Origin: Ferirhizobium litorale
Lineage (GTDB): Bacteria; Pseudomonadota; Alphaproteobacteria; Rhizobiales; Rhizobiaceae
Direction: 5' to 3'
Length of the DNA stretch: 64,000 nt
NCBI GenBank assembly: GCA_030028905.1
Contig: JALDYZ010000009.1
Span: forward strand, 62,001-126,000
Part shown: piece by piece, positions 1-8,805 of the stretch
How positions within the stretch are numbered: the stretch's first letter is position 1
Layout: each line of letters begins with the position of its first letter
Notes under the pieces: generated by a model
What the model saw: only the letters and a program-made list of their open reading frames with translations
Database searches by the model: none
Told to the model about the DNA's origin: nothing
Position numbers and translations under genes: made by a program

Positions 1-1230
1 GGTCTGGTGATGGAAGGCAGTGCCAATGTCAACCTGCAGGTCGGCGGGACGACGGCCGCACCGGCGATCACCGGGAGCATCACCGCCGACCGCGCGAGAC
101 TGATCGACGTCCGTCGCAATGTCGCGCTCAACGACCTCGCCTTGACGGTCAACCTCGAACGGGAACGGGCGACGATTTCGCGGTTCGACGCCCGGCTCTC
201 GTCGGGCGGAACGCTCACGGGTCGCGGCACTGTCGGCATTGTACCGGGAAGCGGCTTCCCCGCGGACCTGACTTTGACGCTCAACCGGGCGAACTATGTC
301 GACGGTACGCTCTTCACCGCACGCGTCGATGGCACCGTGACCGTGAGGGGGCCATTGCTGAGGGGACCGGTAATCGGCGGTTCGATCGTACTCGACAAGG
401 CGTCGATCACGGTTCCTGAAAAGCTGCCGACATCCCTGACGGAGATCGACATCAAGCATAGGAATGCCCCGGCTGCGGTCATTGCCCAACTCAGGGAGAT
501 TCTTGCGGACACTTCCGGCGGCGGCGCCTCGACGCCAGTCGCGCTCGACCTGACGATCAGCGCTCCTTCGCGGATCTTCGTGCGCGGTCGGGGCATTGAC
601 GCGGAGCTTGGAGGCGACTTGACGGTCCGCGGAACCGCCGTGGATCCAATAGTCTCAGGCGGCTTCGAAATGCGGCGCGGCCGAATGGTCATTCTCAACC
701 GACGCCTCGACTTCACCAAAGGGATCATCACCTTTGGCGGCGCATTGATACCGAGGCTCGACATGGATGCAGCGACGAGCGTCAGTTCCACGACGATCAC
801 CGTGTCCGTCAACGGTCTTGCCAACGATCCGCAGATCACCTTCTCATCCTCGCCGGCCTTGCCGCAGGACGAGATCCTGGCGCAGCTCATCTTCGGACAA
901 TCCCTGTCGAGGCTGTCGCCCCTGCAGATCGCCCAGCTCGCCGATGCGGCCAGCCAGCTTGCCGGCGGGCGCCAGACATCGCTTTTCCAGGGCCTGCGCA
1001 GCCATCTCGGCATCGACGACCTCGATATCTCCACCGATGCGAGCGGCAGGACGCAGGTCTCCGCGGGCAAGTACCTGAACGACCGAACCTATCTGGAACT
1101 GCAGCAGGGCGGCGAATCCGGAAGCAAGGCAATCATCAACCTTGACGTCGGACGGGGCGTGAAATTGCGCGGCGAGGCTGGTGCCGACGGCTCGGGTGCA
1201 GCCGGCATATTCTACGAAAAGGAATACTGA
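1..1230 (+). CDS. tamB: TamB/DUF490 translocation and assembly module, C-terminal part (5' end outside window)
   Basis: The reading frame is open from the first base, so only the last 409 residues of a much larger protein are present. The visible part has the alternating hydrophobic/polar beta-strand pattern, glycine-rich turns and final residues (FYEKEY) typical of the conserved TamB C-terminal domain. In the family, TamB is an inner-membrane-anchored periplasmic protein that spans to the outer membrane, works with the Omp85 protein TamA, and has a role in outer-membrane protein assembly and phospholipid transport. tamA would be expected upstream, outside the window. The gene converges on the Lrp-type regulator with 49 bp between them and no obvious terminator. 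Confidence 0.88.
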   Translation, partial: GLVMEGSANVNLQVGGTTAAPAITGSITADRARLIDVRRNVALNDLALTVNLERERATISRFDARLSSGGTLTGRGTVGIVPGSGFPADLTLTLNRANYVDGTLFTARVDGTVTVRGPLLRGPVIGGSIVLDKASITVPEKLPTSLTEIDIKHRNAPAAVIAQLREILADTSGGGASTPVALDLTISAPSRIFVRGRGIDAELGGDLTVRGTAVDPIVSGGFEMRRGRMVILNRRLDFTKGIITFGGALIPRLDMDAATSVSSTTITVSVNGLANDPQITFSSSPALPQDEILAQLIFGQSLSRLSPLQIAQLADAASQLAGGRQTSLFQGLRSHLGIDDLDISTDASGRTQVSAGKYLNDRTYLELQQGGESGSKAIINLDVGRGVKLRGEAGADGSGAAGIFYEKEY

Positions 1231-1279
1231 GCAGAGCCGGAGCAAAGCCTCCAACCTCGCCCGCATCGCCGAGACAACC

Positions 1280-1708
1280 TCAGAAACTCGACTTGCTCGA
1301 CTTGAGCAGGATATTGGTCTCGGTCGAATTGATCCCCTCGACGAGGCGGATGCGCCTCAGCGTCTCGTCGAACGTCCCAAGGTCGCGATCTTCAAGCTCG
1401 GCAATAAAATCCCAGCGTCCGTTGGTGCTGTGCAGCGCCCGGACCTGCGGCATGCCGCGCAGCTGATCGGCGACCCGGTCGGCCATCTTTCCGAGGACCT
1501 CGATCAGCACGATGGCGCGCACGCCTGCCGATCGCATCTCGTGTCCGGTGCGGATGGTGAAGCCGGCTATGGTCCCATTCTCGACCAGCCGGTCGATACG
1601 CGCCGCAACGGTGGCGCGGGACGCCCCCGTCATCGCCGCAAGCGACGAAACAGATATTCGGGCATTGTGGCGCAACGCACTCAGCAGGTCGCGGTCAAGA
1701 TCGTCCAT
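1280..1708 (-). CDS. Lrp/AsnC-family transcriptional regulator
   Basis: A protein of 142 residues with an N-terminal winged helix-turn-helix (DDLDRDLLSAL, then SLAAMTGASRATVAARIDRL) and a C-terminal RAM/AsnC ligand-binding domain (VRAIVLIEVLG, WDFIAELEDRDL). I chose ATG 1708, which begins directly at the usual Lrp-family start (MDDLDRDLL); ATG 1717 and GTG 1732 are in-frame alternatives that add 3 or 8 residues, without a better Shine-Dalgarno. It is divergent from arginase and ornithine aminotransferase. By analogy with Lrp-type regulators of arginase operons in alphaproteobacteria it probably controls them in response to arginine or ornithine. That role is inferred from position, not shown. 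Confidence 0.93.
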   Translation of the reverse strand: MDDLDRDLLSALRHNARISVSSLAAMTGASRATVAARIDRLVENGTIAGFTIRTGHEMRSAGVRAIVLIEVLGKMADRVADQLRGMPQVRALHSTNGRWDFIAELEDRDLGTFDETLRRIRLVEGINSTETNILLKSSKSSF

Positions 1709-1714
1709 GGTTCT

Positions 1715-1750
1715 CATTTTGGTAAATGTCACTTATCATTTTGTAAATTG
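1715..1750. promoter_or_regulatory. Candidate Lrp-type operator pair between regulator and arginase
   Basis: The AT-rich 131-bp divergent gap holds CATTT-N4-AAATG (1715-1728), a perfect 5-bp inverted repeat, and a closely similar CATTTTGTAAATTG (1737-1750). The two start points are 22 bp apart, about two helical turns, which is the kind of phasing Lrp/AsnC octamers bind. They lie about 90-125 bp upstream of the arginase start and just 5' of the regulator start. Confidence 0.5.
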
Positions 1751-1839
1751 TATCGTTTTTTTTGACAATTTTCCATCTTTTTGTCGACGCGCATTCGCCC
1801 GACAATCCGTGAAAATTGCTGCATACGAGGATATCGCCC

Positions 1840-2775
1840 ATGAACACGCAATCGACTGCCATCACCCTGATCGGCGTACCTCTCGAAGAAGGGTCCGGGC
1901 GCAAGGGCTGCGCCATGGGACCGGCAGCGCTACGCATCGCCGGAATTCACGAGACGCTTGCCGAGCTCGGCCACACGGTGGTCGACAGCGGCGACCTCCG
2001 CCCCGCGCTCGCCAGCGACCTTGCCGATCGTGCGGACGCCAAAAACCTGCAGATCATCGCCGGCTTTACCCGCGATCTCGAGGTAAGGACCTATGACGTG
2101 GCGGCAGCCGGCGGCTTTCCGCTGATCCTCGGTGGCGACCATGCGCTGGCGATGGGCAGCGTCTCGGGCATGGCGCGTCATGCCGCCGAAGTCGGCCGCC
2201 CGCTGTTCGTGCTCTGGCTCGACGCCCACGCCGATTTCAACTCGCCAGAAACGTCCCCGTCAGGCAACATCCACGGCATGCCGGTCGCCTTCTTCTGCGG
2301 CCACGCCGAAATTGCCGGCATCCTGCCGAAGGACCGCCCCTTCGTCGATCCAAAGCGGGTCTACCAGGTCGGTATCCGCTCCGTGGACCCGATCGAACGC
2401 GAGCAGATCGCCAAGCACGGCGTCAATGTGTTCGACATGCGCTCGATCGACGAGCAGGGTGTCGGCGCCATCATGCGTCATGTGCTGCGAACGGTGAAGG
2501 AAGCGAACGGTCTCCTGCATGTCAGCCTCGACGTCGATTTTCTGGATCCGGATCTCGCGCCGGGGGTCGGAACCACGGTGCCCGGCGGAGCGACGTTCCG
2601 CGAGGCGCACCTCATCCTCGAACTGCTCTCCGACAGCGGCCTCGTCTCGTCGCTGGATCTCGTGGAGCTCAATCCATTCCTCGACGACCGCGGCAAGAGC
2701 GCACGCATACTCGTCGAGCTCGCCGCAAGCCTGTTTGGTCGCCGTATTCTGGACCGTCCGACGCTTGCTGCCTGA
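1840..2775 (+). CDS. rocF: Arginase
   Basis: Hydrolyses L-arginine to ornithine and urea, the first step of the arginase pathway, in the cytoplasm. The 311-residue protein carries all Mn-binding signatures: GGDHALAMGS (His101), DAHADFN (Asp128, His130, Asp132) and SLDVDFLDPD (Asp231, Asp233), plus the substrate-loop region SGNIHGMP. Start at ATG 1840 is preceded by GAGG 6-9 nt upstream; an earlier in-frame codon at 1816 would add eight atypical residues. The next gene, ornithine aminotransferase, begins 24 bp after the stop, so the two are cotranscribed. The name arcA is used for the same gene in agrobacteria. Agmatinase is less likely given the arginase-type length and the rocD neighbour. 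Confidence 0.95.
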   Translation: MNTQSTAITLIGVPLEEGSGRKGCAMGPAALRIAGIHETLAELGHTVVDSGDLRPALASDLADRADAKNLQIIAGFTRDLEVRTYDVAAAGGFPLILGGDHALAMGSVSGMARHAAEVGRPLFVLWLDAHADFNSPETSPSGNIHGMPVAFFCGHAEIAGILPKDRPFVDPKRVYQVGIRSVDPIEREQIAKHGVNVFDMRSIDEQGVGAIMRHVLRTVKEANGLLHVSLDVDFLDPDLAPGVGTTVPGGATFREAHLILELLSDSGLVSSLDLVELNPFLDDRGKSARILVELAASLFGRRILDRPTLAA

Positions 2776-2799
2776 CATCAAATCCCGGAGGAGACCAAC

Positions 2800-4005
2800 G
2801 TGACCGAAACTGCTGACCTGATTGCAACCGAACACAAGCTCGGCGCCCACAACTACAAGCCTCTCGACGTCGTGCTGACCCGCGGCGAAGGGGTCCATGT
2901 CTGGGACACCGACGGCAATCGCTATCTCGACTGCCTGTCGGCCTATTCCGCCGTCAACCAGGGCCATTGCCATCCGAAGATCCTGGCCGCCATGGTCGAG
3001 CAAGCCGGAAAGCTGACGCTCACCTCGCGTGCCTTCCGCAACGACCAGCTCGCCCACCTCTACGAAGAGCTGGCGGAACTGACCGGCTCGCATAAGATCC
3101 TGCCGATGAATTCTGGCGCCGAAGCCGTCGAGACGGCGATCAAGGCCGTGCGCAAGTGGGGCTACGAAGTGAAGGGCGTCGCCGAAAACCAGGCGGAAAT
3201 CATCGTCTGCAGCGACAACTTCCACGGCCGTACGCTCAGCATCATCAGCTTCTCCACCGATCCGGACGCCCGTGCCGGTTTCGGCCCCTACACCCCCGGC
3301 TTCCGCGTCGTGCCTTTCGGCGACATCGACGCGTTCGCGGCAGCGATCACGCCGAACACCGTCGGCGCTCTCATCGAACCGATACAGGGAGAGGCCGGTG
3401 TCATCATCCCGCCGGCCGGGTATCTTGCCGGCGTGCGCGACCTGTGCACGAAAAACAACGTGACGCTGATCCTCGACGAGATCCAGACCGGCCTTGGCCG
3501 CACCGGCAAACTGCTGGCCGAAGAGCATGAAGGCATCGAGGCGGATGTCACACTGATCGGCAAGGCGCTGTCGGGCGGCTTTTATCCGGTCTCGGCGGTG
3601 CTTTCCAACTCGGAGGTTCTGGGCGTCCTGAAGCCGGGACAGCATGGCTCGACCTTTGGCGGCAATCCGCTTGCCTGCGCCGTTGCGCGGGCGGCGCTCA
3701 AGGTGCTCGTCGAAGAAGACATGATCGGCAATTCCGAACGCATGGGCGCTTATTTCATCGAAGGCCTTCGCCAGATCCGATCCAACATCGTGAAAGAGGT
3801 TCGCGGCCGCGGGCTGATGCTGGCCATCGAGCTTTCACCGGAAGCCGGCGGCGCGCGCCAGTATTGCTATGCGATGAAAGATCTCGGCATCCTCGCCAAG
3901 GATACCCATGTCAACACGATCCGACTTGCCCCGCCGCTGGTCATTACCCGCGACCAGGTCGATTGGGCTCTCGAGCGCATCGCCAAGGTACTGACGACAG
4001 CCTGA
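2800..4005 (+). CDS. rocD: Ornithine--oxo-acid aminotransferase
   Basis: A class III PLP-dependent aminotransferase of 401 residues that converts ornithine and 2-oxoglutarate to glutamate semialdehyde and glutamate. The PLP lysine is Lys255 ([10 protein letters not shown]), with Asp226 in [12 protein letters not shown] contacting the pyridine ring; the [11 protein letters not shown] and [11 protein letters not shown] motifs are typical. Translation starts at GTG 2800, 6 nt after a strong GGAGGAG. With arginase immediately upstream, the pair takes arginine to glutamate semialdehyde, which proline/P5C dehydrogenase elsewhere would oxidise to glutamate. Confidence 0.95.
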   Translation: MTETADLIATEHKLGAHNYKPLDVVLTRGEGVHVWDTDGNRYLDCLSAYSAVNQGHCHPKILAAMVEQAGKLTLTSRAFRNDQLAHLYEELAELTGSHKILPMNSGAEAVETAIKAVRKWGYEVKGVAENQAEIIVCSDNFHGRTLSIISFSTDPDARAGFGPYTPGFRVVPFGDIDAFAAAITPNTVGALIEPIQGEAGVIIPPAGYLAGVRDLCTKNNVTLILDEIQTGLGRTGKLLAEEHEGIEADVTLIGKALSGGFYPVSAVLSNSEVLGVLKPGQHGSTFGGNPLACAVARAALKVLVEEDMIGNSERMGAYFIEGLRQIRSNIVKEVRGRGLMLAIELSPEAGGARQYCYAMKDLGILAKDTHVNTIRLAPPLVITRDQVDWALERIAKVLTTA

Positions 4006-4095
4006 ACCGCTTTCGGAGCGGATGGCCGAATGCCCGACCGGGTGTCGCGCATCGGCTGTCGTCAGAACTGCCCGCCTGCCGCTTCAGGCGAGGCA

Positions 4096-4128
4096 TCGCG
4101 CGCATGCCGTCTATCGGCATGCGCGCGA
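4096..4128. other. Perfect 14-bp inverted repeat downstream of rocD
   Basis: The arms TCGCGCGCATGCCG and CGGCATGCGCGCGA flank a 5-nt loop (TCTAT). The stem is very stable, but neither strand has a following T-run, so it is not a canonical intrinsic terminator. It may define the 3' end of the rocFD transcript or be a dispersed palindrome. The rest of the 250-bp rocD-cheW gap holds only the cheW upstream region. Confidence 0.7.
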
Positions 4129-4255
4129 GAAAACCCCGTCCAGTTTAGAATTGGGCAACACTCTTCCCCTAAGCTTCTCTGCAAAGCGGTATAGCGCGGC
4201 TGTTCCAGCCCGAGGCGCCTCCCGCCGCACAAGAACACGCTGAGAGGGATTTTCC

Positions 4256-4735
4256 ATGGCCACCACGATCAACGCCGCCGGCTTCGGTGCCGAGACGCTC
4301 GAAATCATCGCCTTCCGCCTGCACGAGCAGGAATTCTGCGTCAAGACGACCACGATCCGCGAAATCCGCGGCTGGGCTCCGTCGACACCAATTCCGCATG
4401 CACCGGCCGACGTGATCGGGGTCATGAATCTGCGCGGCTCGGTGATCCCGATCATCGATCTCGCCTACAAGCTCGGCATGAAATCGACCGTCGCCAACGA
4501 ACGCAGCGCCATCGTCGTCGCCGAGGTGCACAACATGGTCGTCGGCATGCTGGTCGACAAGGTTTCCGACATCCTGACCATCCCGGCGAGCCAGGTCCAG
4601 CCGGTTCCGGATGTGACCGCCTCCTTCGACAAGTCCTTTTCGGAAGGCATCATCGCCACCGAGAACGGCATGATCTGCTTCCTGAACCTCGCCAAGATGT
4701 TCAAGGGAGCCGAACTGGAAGACCTGGCCGCCTGA
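4256..4735 (+). CDS. cheW: CheW-like chemotaxis coupling protein
   Basis: A 159-residue single-domain CheW protein. The family couples methyl-accepting chemoreceptors to the kinase CheA. Visible hallmarks are FRLHEQEFCVKTTTIREI at the N-terminus, the conserved IPHAPADVIGVMNLRGSVIPIIDL segment, and VSDILTIPASQVQPVP in the second SH3-like half. It stands alone, with no cheA, cheY or receptor gene adjacent, so it may serve a dispersed receptor set or a second chemosensory pathway. A hairpin shared with the convergent formate dehydrogenase operon lies downstream. Confidence 0.92.
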   Translation: MATTINAAGFGAETLEIIAFRLHEQEFCVKTTTIREIRGWAPSTPIPHAPADVIGVMNLRGSVIPIIDLAYKLGMKSTVANERSAIVVAEVHNMVVGMLVDKVSDILTIPASQVQPVPDVTASFDKSFSEGIIATENGMICFLNLAKMFKGAELEDLAA

Positions 4736-4770
4736 CCGGGCCGAACCCGGACGTTATGCCCCGAAATGGT

Positions 4771-4806
4771 GAAAAGCCGCTGATCGACAAGACCAGCGGC
4801 TATATT
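4771..4806. terminator. Shared bidirectional terminator between cheW and fdsD
   Basis: AGCCGCTG (4775-4782) and CAGCGGCT (4794-4801) form an 8-bp stem with an 11-nt loop between the convergent cheW and fds transcripts. On the minus strand it is followed by TTTT; the plus-strand tail is weaker (ATATTGTT). Confidence 0.65.
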
Positions 4807-4813
4807 GTTGCGC

Positions 4814-5068
4814 CTAGGCCGCTTCCGGCCTCTTGATGCTCTTCGCCGCTTCGATCACCAGCGGACTGAGGCCGGCTCCACCCGCATCGATATGCTCGAA
4901 CAACTGGCGGCGCATGCGCGGCTCCCAATACCTGTTGATATGGCCGGCGACGCCCTGCGCCCGCACCGCTTCCGGTTGGGAGCTAAAAAACGTGGCAATC
5001 TGGTTGGCCATGCGCAACAGCTTGTCGTGGGTTCCGTGTGGGGTTCCAGCTTGGGTGTCATGCGACAT
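4814..5068 (-). CDS. fdsD: NAD-dependent formate dehydrogenase delta subunit
   Basis: An 84-residue FdsD-family protein (MSHDTQAGTPHG start, then LLRMANQIATFF and HINRYWEPRMRRQL, the family signature around a conserved Trp-x-Pro-Arg-Met-Arg). It is the last gene of the fds operon and overlaps the end of fdhD by 11 nt, implying translational coupling. In characterised Fds enzymes the delta subunit is needed for maturation or stability of the molybdenum enzyme rather than electron transfer. Start ATG 5068 was chosen because the upstream 18 in-frame residues lie wholly inside fdhD and are not family-like. Confidence 0.9.
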   Translation of the reverse strand: MSHDTQAGTPHGTHDKLLRMANQIATFFSSQPEAVRAQGVAGHINRYWEPRMRRQLFEHIDAGGAGLSPLVIEAAKSIKRPEAA

Positions 5069-5885
5069 CTGCGACGGCTCCGGTCTGAATGCGATCCGCG
5101 TGGGTGAAAATCTCGAATTCATCGCCGCGAACCAGCGCGATGAGTGTCATCCCCGCTTCCTCTGCCGTGCGAATGGCGAGTGCGGTGGGCGCGGATATGG
5201 CGATGATGACGGGGCTGCCGATAATGGCGGTCTTCTGCACCATCTCGACCGACACACGGCTGGTGACGACGACGGCGCCTTCCGCGCCCTTGAAACCGGC
5301 ACGAGCCGCGGCGCCAACGAGTTTGTCCAGCGCATTATGCCGCCCGACATCTTCCCGCACCGCGATCAGGCCCTTGCCCGGCACGTAGAATCCGGCGCCG
5401 TGCACAGCCCGTGTCTCCATATGCAGCGGCTGCCGTCCATGCAGCAATGCGACAGCCTCGACCACATCATCTTCGGAGAGCTTCAGCGCCGAGCCCGAGA
5501 CATCCGGCGTATGACGCACTGCCTGTTCGATCGATTCGATGCCGCAAAGACCGCAACCCACCGGTCCCGCCATGTGCCGGCGACGCGCGGTCAACGCATC
5601 CCCCTGCTCGTCTTTCAACGTGATCTGCAGGTCGATGCCCTGGCCTTCGACGACCGATTCGACCGACTCGATCTGAGCGGGCTCGGTGATGATACCCTCC
5701 GTGAGGCTGAAGCCTGTGGCAAAATCCTCGAAATCGCCGGGCGTCGCCATCATCACCGCATGGGTCGAGCCGCGATAAGTGAAGGCGATCGGCACTTCTT
5801 CCGGCACCACGCGTGAACTCTCATGCATGATGCCCATGCGACGGGCGCGTTCCGGAACCTCGGCAGTCGTTCTGGAGATCTCCAT
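5058..5885 (-). CDS. fdhD: Formate dehydrogenase accessory sulfurtransferase FdhD (FdsC)
   Basis: A 275-residue FdhD protein. The family transfers sulfur from a cysteine desulfurase to the Mo-bis-MGD cofactor, which formate dehydrogenase needs for activity. The two redox/transfer cysteines are visible as Cys111 and Cys114 in VGCGLCG, and the C-terminal TSRVSVEMVQK and cofactor-binding region are present. ATG 5885 follows GGGAAGAAC and lies 25 nt after the fdsA stop. In fdsGBACD operons this position is called fdsC, so the maturation factor is cotranscribed with its client enzyme. Confidence 0.94.
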   Translation of the reverse strand: MEISRTTAEVPERARRMGIMHESSRVVPEEVPIAFTYRGSTHAVMMATPGDFEDFATGFSLTEGIITEPAQIESVESVVEGQGIDLQITLKDEQGDALTARRRHMAGPVGCGLCGIESIEQAVRHTPDVSGSALKLSEDDVVEAVALLHGRQPLHMETRAVHGAGFYVPGKGLIAVREDVGRHNALDKLVGAAARAGFKGAEGAVVVTSRVSVEMVQKTAIIGSPVIIAISAPTALAIRTAEEAGMTLIALVRGDEFEIFTHADRIQTGAVADVA

Positions 5886-5910
5886 GTTCTTCCCTGGACG
5901 TTTTCTTTTC

Positions 5911-8790
5911 CTACTCCGCCGCCTCCAGCTTGCCTGCGATCCGGCGCGACTGCCTGGCCTGCTCCTCATAATCGCGCTGCCAGCCGGATGGCCCGTTGGA
6001 AGGCGCAACCTGCACCGCCGTCACCTTGTATTCCGGGCAGTTCGTCGCCCAGTCGGAGAAGTCGGTGGTGATGACGTTCGCCTGCGTGTTCGGGTGGTGG
6101 AAGGTGGTGTAGACCACGCCCGGGGCCACCCGATCGGTGATCAACGCCCGCAGCGTGGTTTCACCGGAACGGCTTGCAAGCCGCACCCAGTCGGCGTCAC
6201 GGATACCGCGGTTTTCGGCATCGTGGGGATGGATCTCCAGCCGGTCTTCTTCATGCCAGGCGACGTTGTCCGTGCGCCGCGTCTGGGCGCCGACATTGTA
6301 CTGGCTGAGAATGCGGCCGGTGGTGAGCAGCAACGGGAAGCGCGCACCGGTCTTTTCGTCCGTCGCCACGTACTCCGTGCGGATGAACTTGCCCTTGCCG
6401 CGCACGAAGCCATCGACATGCATGATCGGCGAGCCATACGGATGCTTCTCGTTGCACGGCCACTGCACCGAGCCCATCTTTTCGAGGTAGTCGTAAGAGA
6501 CAGATGCGAAGCTCGGCGTGGTCGCGGCAATCTCGTCCATGATCTCGGACGGATGCTTGTAGTTCCAGGGAAGGCCCATCGCCTGCGCCAGCTTCTGCGT
6601 GACCTCCCAGTCGGCAAAGCCGTTCTTCGGCTTCATGACCTTGCGAACCCGGTTGATGCGGCGCTCGGCATTGGTGAAGGTGCCGTCCTTCTCGAGGAAG
6701 GTCGAGCCGGGCAGGAAGACATGCGCGTAGTTTGCCGTCTCGTTGAGGAAGAGATCGTGCACGACGACGCATTCCATCGCTGCAAGGCCGGCCGCCACGT
6801 GCTTGGTATCCGGGTCGGACTGCAGGATGTCCTCGCCCTGGATATAAATGCCCTTGAACGTGCCATCGACCGCCGCATCCAGCATGTTGGGGATGCGAAG
6901 GCCAGGCTCGTTATTCAGCGTCACGCCCCACAGCTTCTCGAAGGTCTCGCGGGTCGCATCGTCGGAGATATGCCGGTAGCCCGGCAGTTCGTGCGGGAAG
7001 GACCCCATGTCGCACGAACCCTGGACGTTGTTCTGGCCGCGCAGCGGGTTCACGCCGACGCCCGGCCGGCCGATATTGCCGGTGACCATCGCAAGGTTGG
7101 CGATCGCCATGACGGTGGTCGAGCCCTGGCTGTGCTCGGTGACGCCGAGACCGTAATAGATCGCGCCGTTGCCACCCCGCGCAAACAGGCGGGCCGCACC
7201 GCGCACCAGATCGGCTGGAACGCCAGTGTACCGCTCGACCGCTTCCGGGCTGTGGTAGGGTTCGGCGACGAAGGCCGCCCAATCCTCATATTCCGACCAG
7301 TCGCAACGCTCGCGGATGAACTTTTCGTCGGCAAGCCCTTCGGTGACGATGACGTGGGCAAGCGCCGTCAGGACAGCGACATTGGTGCCGGGCTTCAGCG
7401 GCAGGTGGTATGAGGCTTCCACATGCGGGGTGCGAACCAGGTCGATGCGGCGCGGATCGAGAACGATCAGCTTGGCGCCTTCGCGCAGCCGCTTCTTCAA
7501 CCGCGAGCCGAAGACCGGGTGCCCGTCCGTCGGATTGGCGCCGATGACCATGACGACGTCCGAGTGTTCGACGCTATCGAAGTTCTGGGTGCCGGCGGAG
7601 GTGCCGAAGGCCTGGCCGAGGCCGTAGCCGGTCGGCGAGTGACAGACGCGGGCGCAGGTGTCGACATTGTTGTTACCGAAGCCGGCGCGCACCAGCTTCT
7701 GTACGAGATACGTTTCCTCGTTGGTGCACCGCGATGAGGTGATGCCCCCGACCGACTCGCGGCCATACTGGTACTGGATGCGCCGGAACTCCGATGCCAC
7801 GTGGGCATAAGCCTCTTCCCAGGTGACCTCGCGCCAGGGATCGGTCACCTTTTCGCGGATCATCGGATTGAGGATGCGGTCCTTGTGGGTTGAATAGCCA
7901 TAGGCGAAGCGGCCCTTGACGCAGGAATGACCACGATTGGCCTGTCCGTCCTTCCAGGGCACCATGCGCACCAGTTCCTCGCCGCGCATTTCCGCCTTGA
8001 AGGAGCAGCCGACGCCACAATAGGCGCAGGTGGTGACCGCCGAATGCTCGGGCTGGCCGATCTCGATCACCGATTTCTCGATCAGCGTCGCCGTCGGGCA
8101 AGCCTGCACGCAGGCGCCGCAGGACACGCATTCCGACGACATAAAGTCCTCGTGCATGCCCGCCGAGACGCGGCTGTCGAAGCCGCGGCCCTCGATCGTC
8201 AGCGCGAATGTGCCCTGCACTTCCTCGCAGGCGCGCACGCAGCGCGAACAGACGATGCACTTGGCCGGATCGAAGGTGAAATAGGGGTTCGATTCGTCCT
8301 TAGGCTGCCACTTGATGTTGATCGCGCCATCATTGCGCGCCTTGACATGGTTTTCGCCGTCATAGCCGTAGCGGACGTCGCGAAGCCCGACTGCGCCGGC
8401 CATGTCCTGCAATTCGCAGTCTCCGTTGGCGGCGCAGGTCAGACAGTCGAGCGGGTGGTCAGAAATGTAGAGCTCCATGACGCCGCGACGTACATCCTTC
8501 AGCCGCTGCGTCTGGGTGGAGACAACCATGCCCGGCGCGACCGGGGTGGTGCAGGAGGCCGGCATGCCGGCTCGCCCTTCGATCTCGACGAGACAGAGGC
8601 GGCACGAACCGAAGGCGTCCATCATGTCGGTGGCGCAGAGCTTCGGCACCTCGATGCCGGCCTCCATCGAGGCGCGCATGATCGAAGTGCCTTCTGGCAC
8701 GGAGATCTCGTTGCCATCGATGGTAAGCGTGACGAACTTCTCCGACTTCGAAGCGGGCGTGCCGAAATCGATTTCATTGATCATGGGCAT
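5911..8790 (-). CDS. fdsA: NAD-dependent formate dehydrogenase alpha (catalytic) subunit
   Basis: The 959-residue catalytic subunit oxidises formate to CO2 at a Mo-bis-MGD centre. From the N-terminus: a [2Fe-2S] plant-ferredoxin-like domain (Cys52, Cys63, Cys66, Cys80), a His/Cys [4Fe-4S] segment (HPLDCLTCAANGDC), two ferredoxin-type [4Fe-4S] clusters (CIVCSRCVRAC; CVSCGACVQAC), the CAYCGVGC cluster of molybdopterin oxidoreductases, and the large Mo domain. The Mo ligand is a cysteine, Cys383 followed by His384 (ARVCHSPTG), not selenocysteine. The MGD-binding C-terminus is complete. ATG 8790 has GAGGAGGAG 8 nt upstream and starts 15 nt after fdsB. Confidence 0.97.
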   Translation of the reverse strand: MPMINEIDFGTPASKSEKFVTLTIDGNEISVPEGTSIMRASMEAGIEVPKLCATDMMDAFGSCRLCLVEIEGRAGMPASCTTPVAPGMVVSTQTQRLKDVRRGVMELYISDHPLDCLTCAANGDCELQDMAGAVGLRDVRYGYDGENHVKARNDGAINIKWQPKDESNPYFTFDPAKCIVCSRCVRACEEVQGTFALTIEGRGFDSRVSAGMHEDFMSSECVSCGACVQACPTATLIEKSVIEIGQPEHSAVTTCAYCGVGCSFKAEMRGEELVRMVPWKDGQANRGHSCVKGRFAYGYSTHKDRILNPMIREKVTDPWREVTWEEAYAHVASEFRRIQYQYGRESVGGITSSRCTNEETYLVQKLVRAGFGNNNVDTCARVCHSPTGYGLGQAFGTSAGTQNFDSVEHSDVVMVIGANPTDGHPVFGSRLKKRLREGAKLIVLDPRRIDLVRTPHVEASYHLPLKPGTNVAVLTALAHVIVTEGLADEKFIRERCDWSEYEDWAAFVAEPYHSPEAVERYTGVPADLVRGAARLFARGGNGAIYYGLGVTEHSQGSTTVMAIANLAMVTGNIGRPGVGVNPLRGQNNVQGSCDMGSFPHELPGYRHISDDATRETFEKLWGVTLNNEPGLRIPNMLDAAVDGTFKGIYIQGEDILQSDPDTKHVAAGLAAMECVVVHDLFLNETANYAHVFLPGSTFLEKDGTFTNAERRINRVRKVMKPKNGFADWEVTQKLAQAMGLPWNYKHPSEIMDEIAATTPSFASVSYDYLEKMGSVQWPCNEKHPYGSPIMHVDGFVRGKGKFIRTEYVATDEKTGARFPLLLTTGRILSQYNVGAQTRRTDNVAWHEEDRLEIHPHDAENRGIRDADWVRLASRSGETTLRALITDRVAPGVVYTTFHHPNTQANVITTDFSDWATNCPEYKVTAVQVAPSNGPSGWQRDYEEQARQSRRIAGKLEAAE

Positions 8791-8805
8791 TGGTTGTTCT
8801 CCTCC

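Noticed and set aside
5911-8790. Selenocysteine formate dehydrogenase
   Set aside because: The Mo-ligand codon is a normal cysteine (residue 383) and there is no in-frame TGA.
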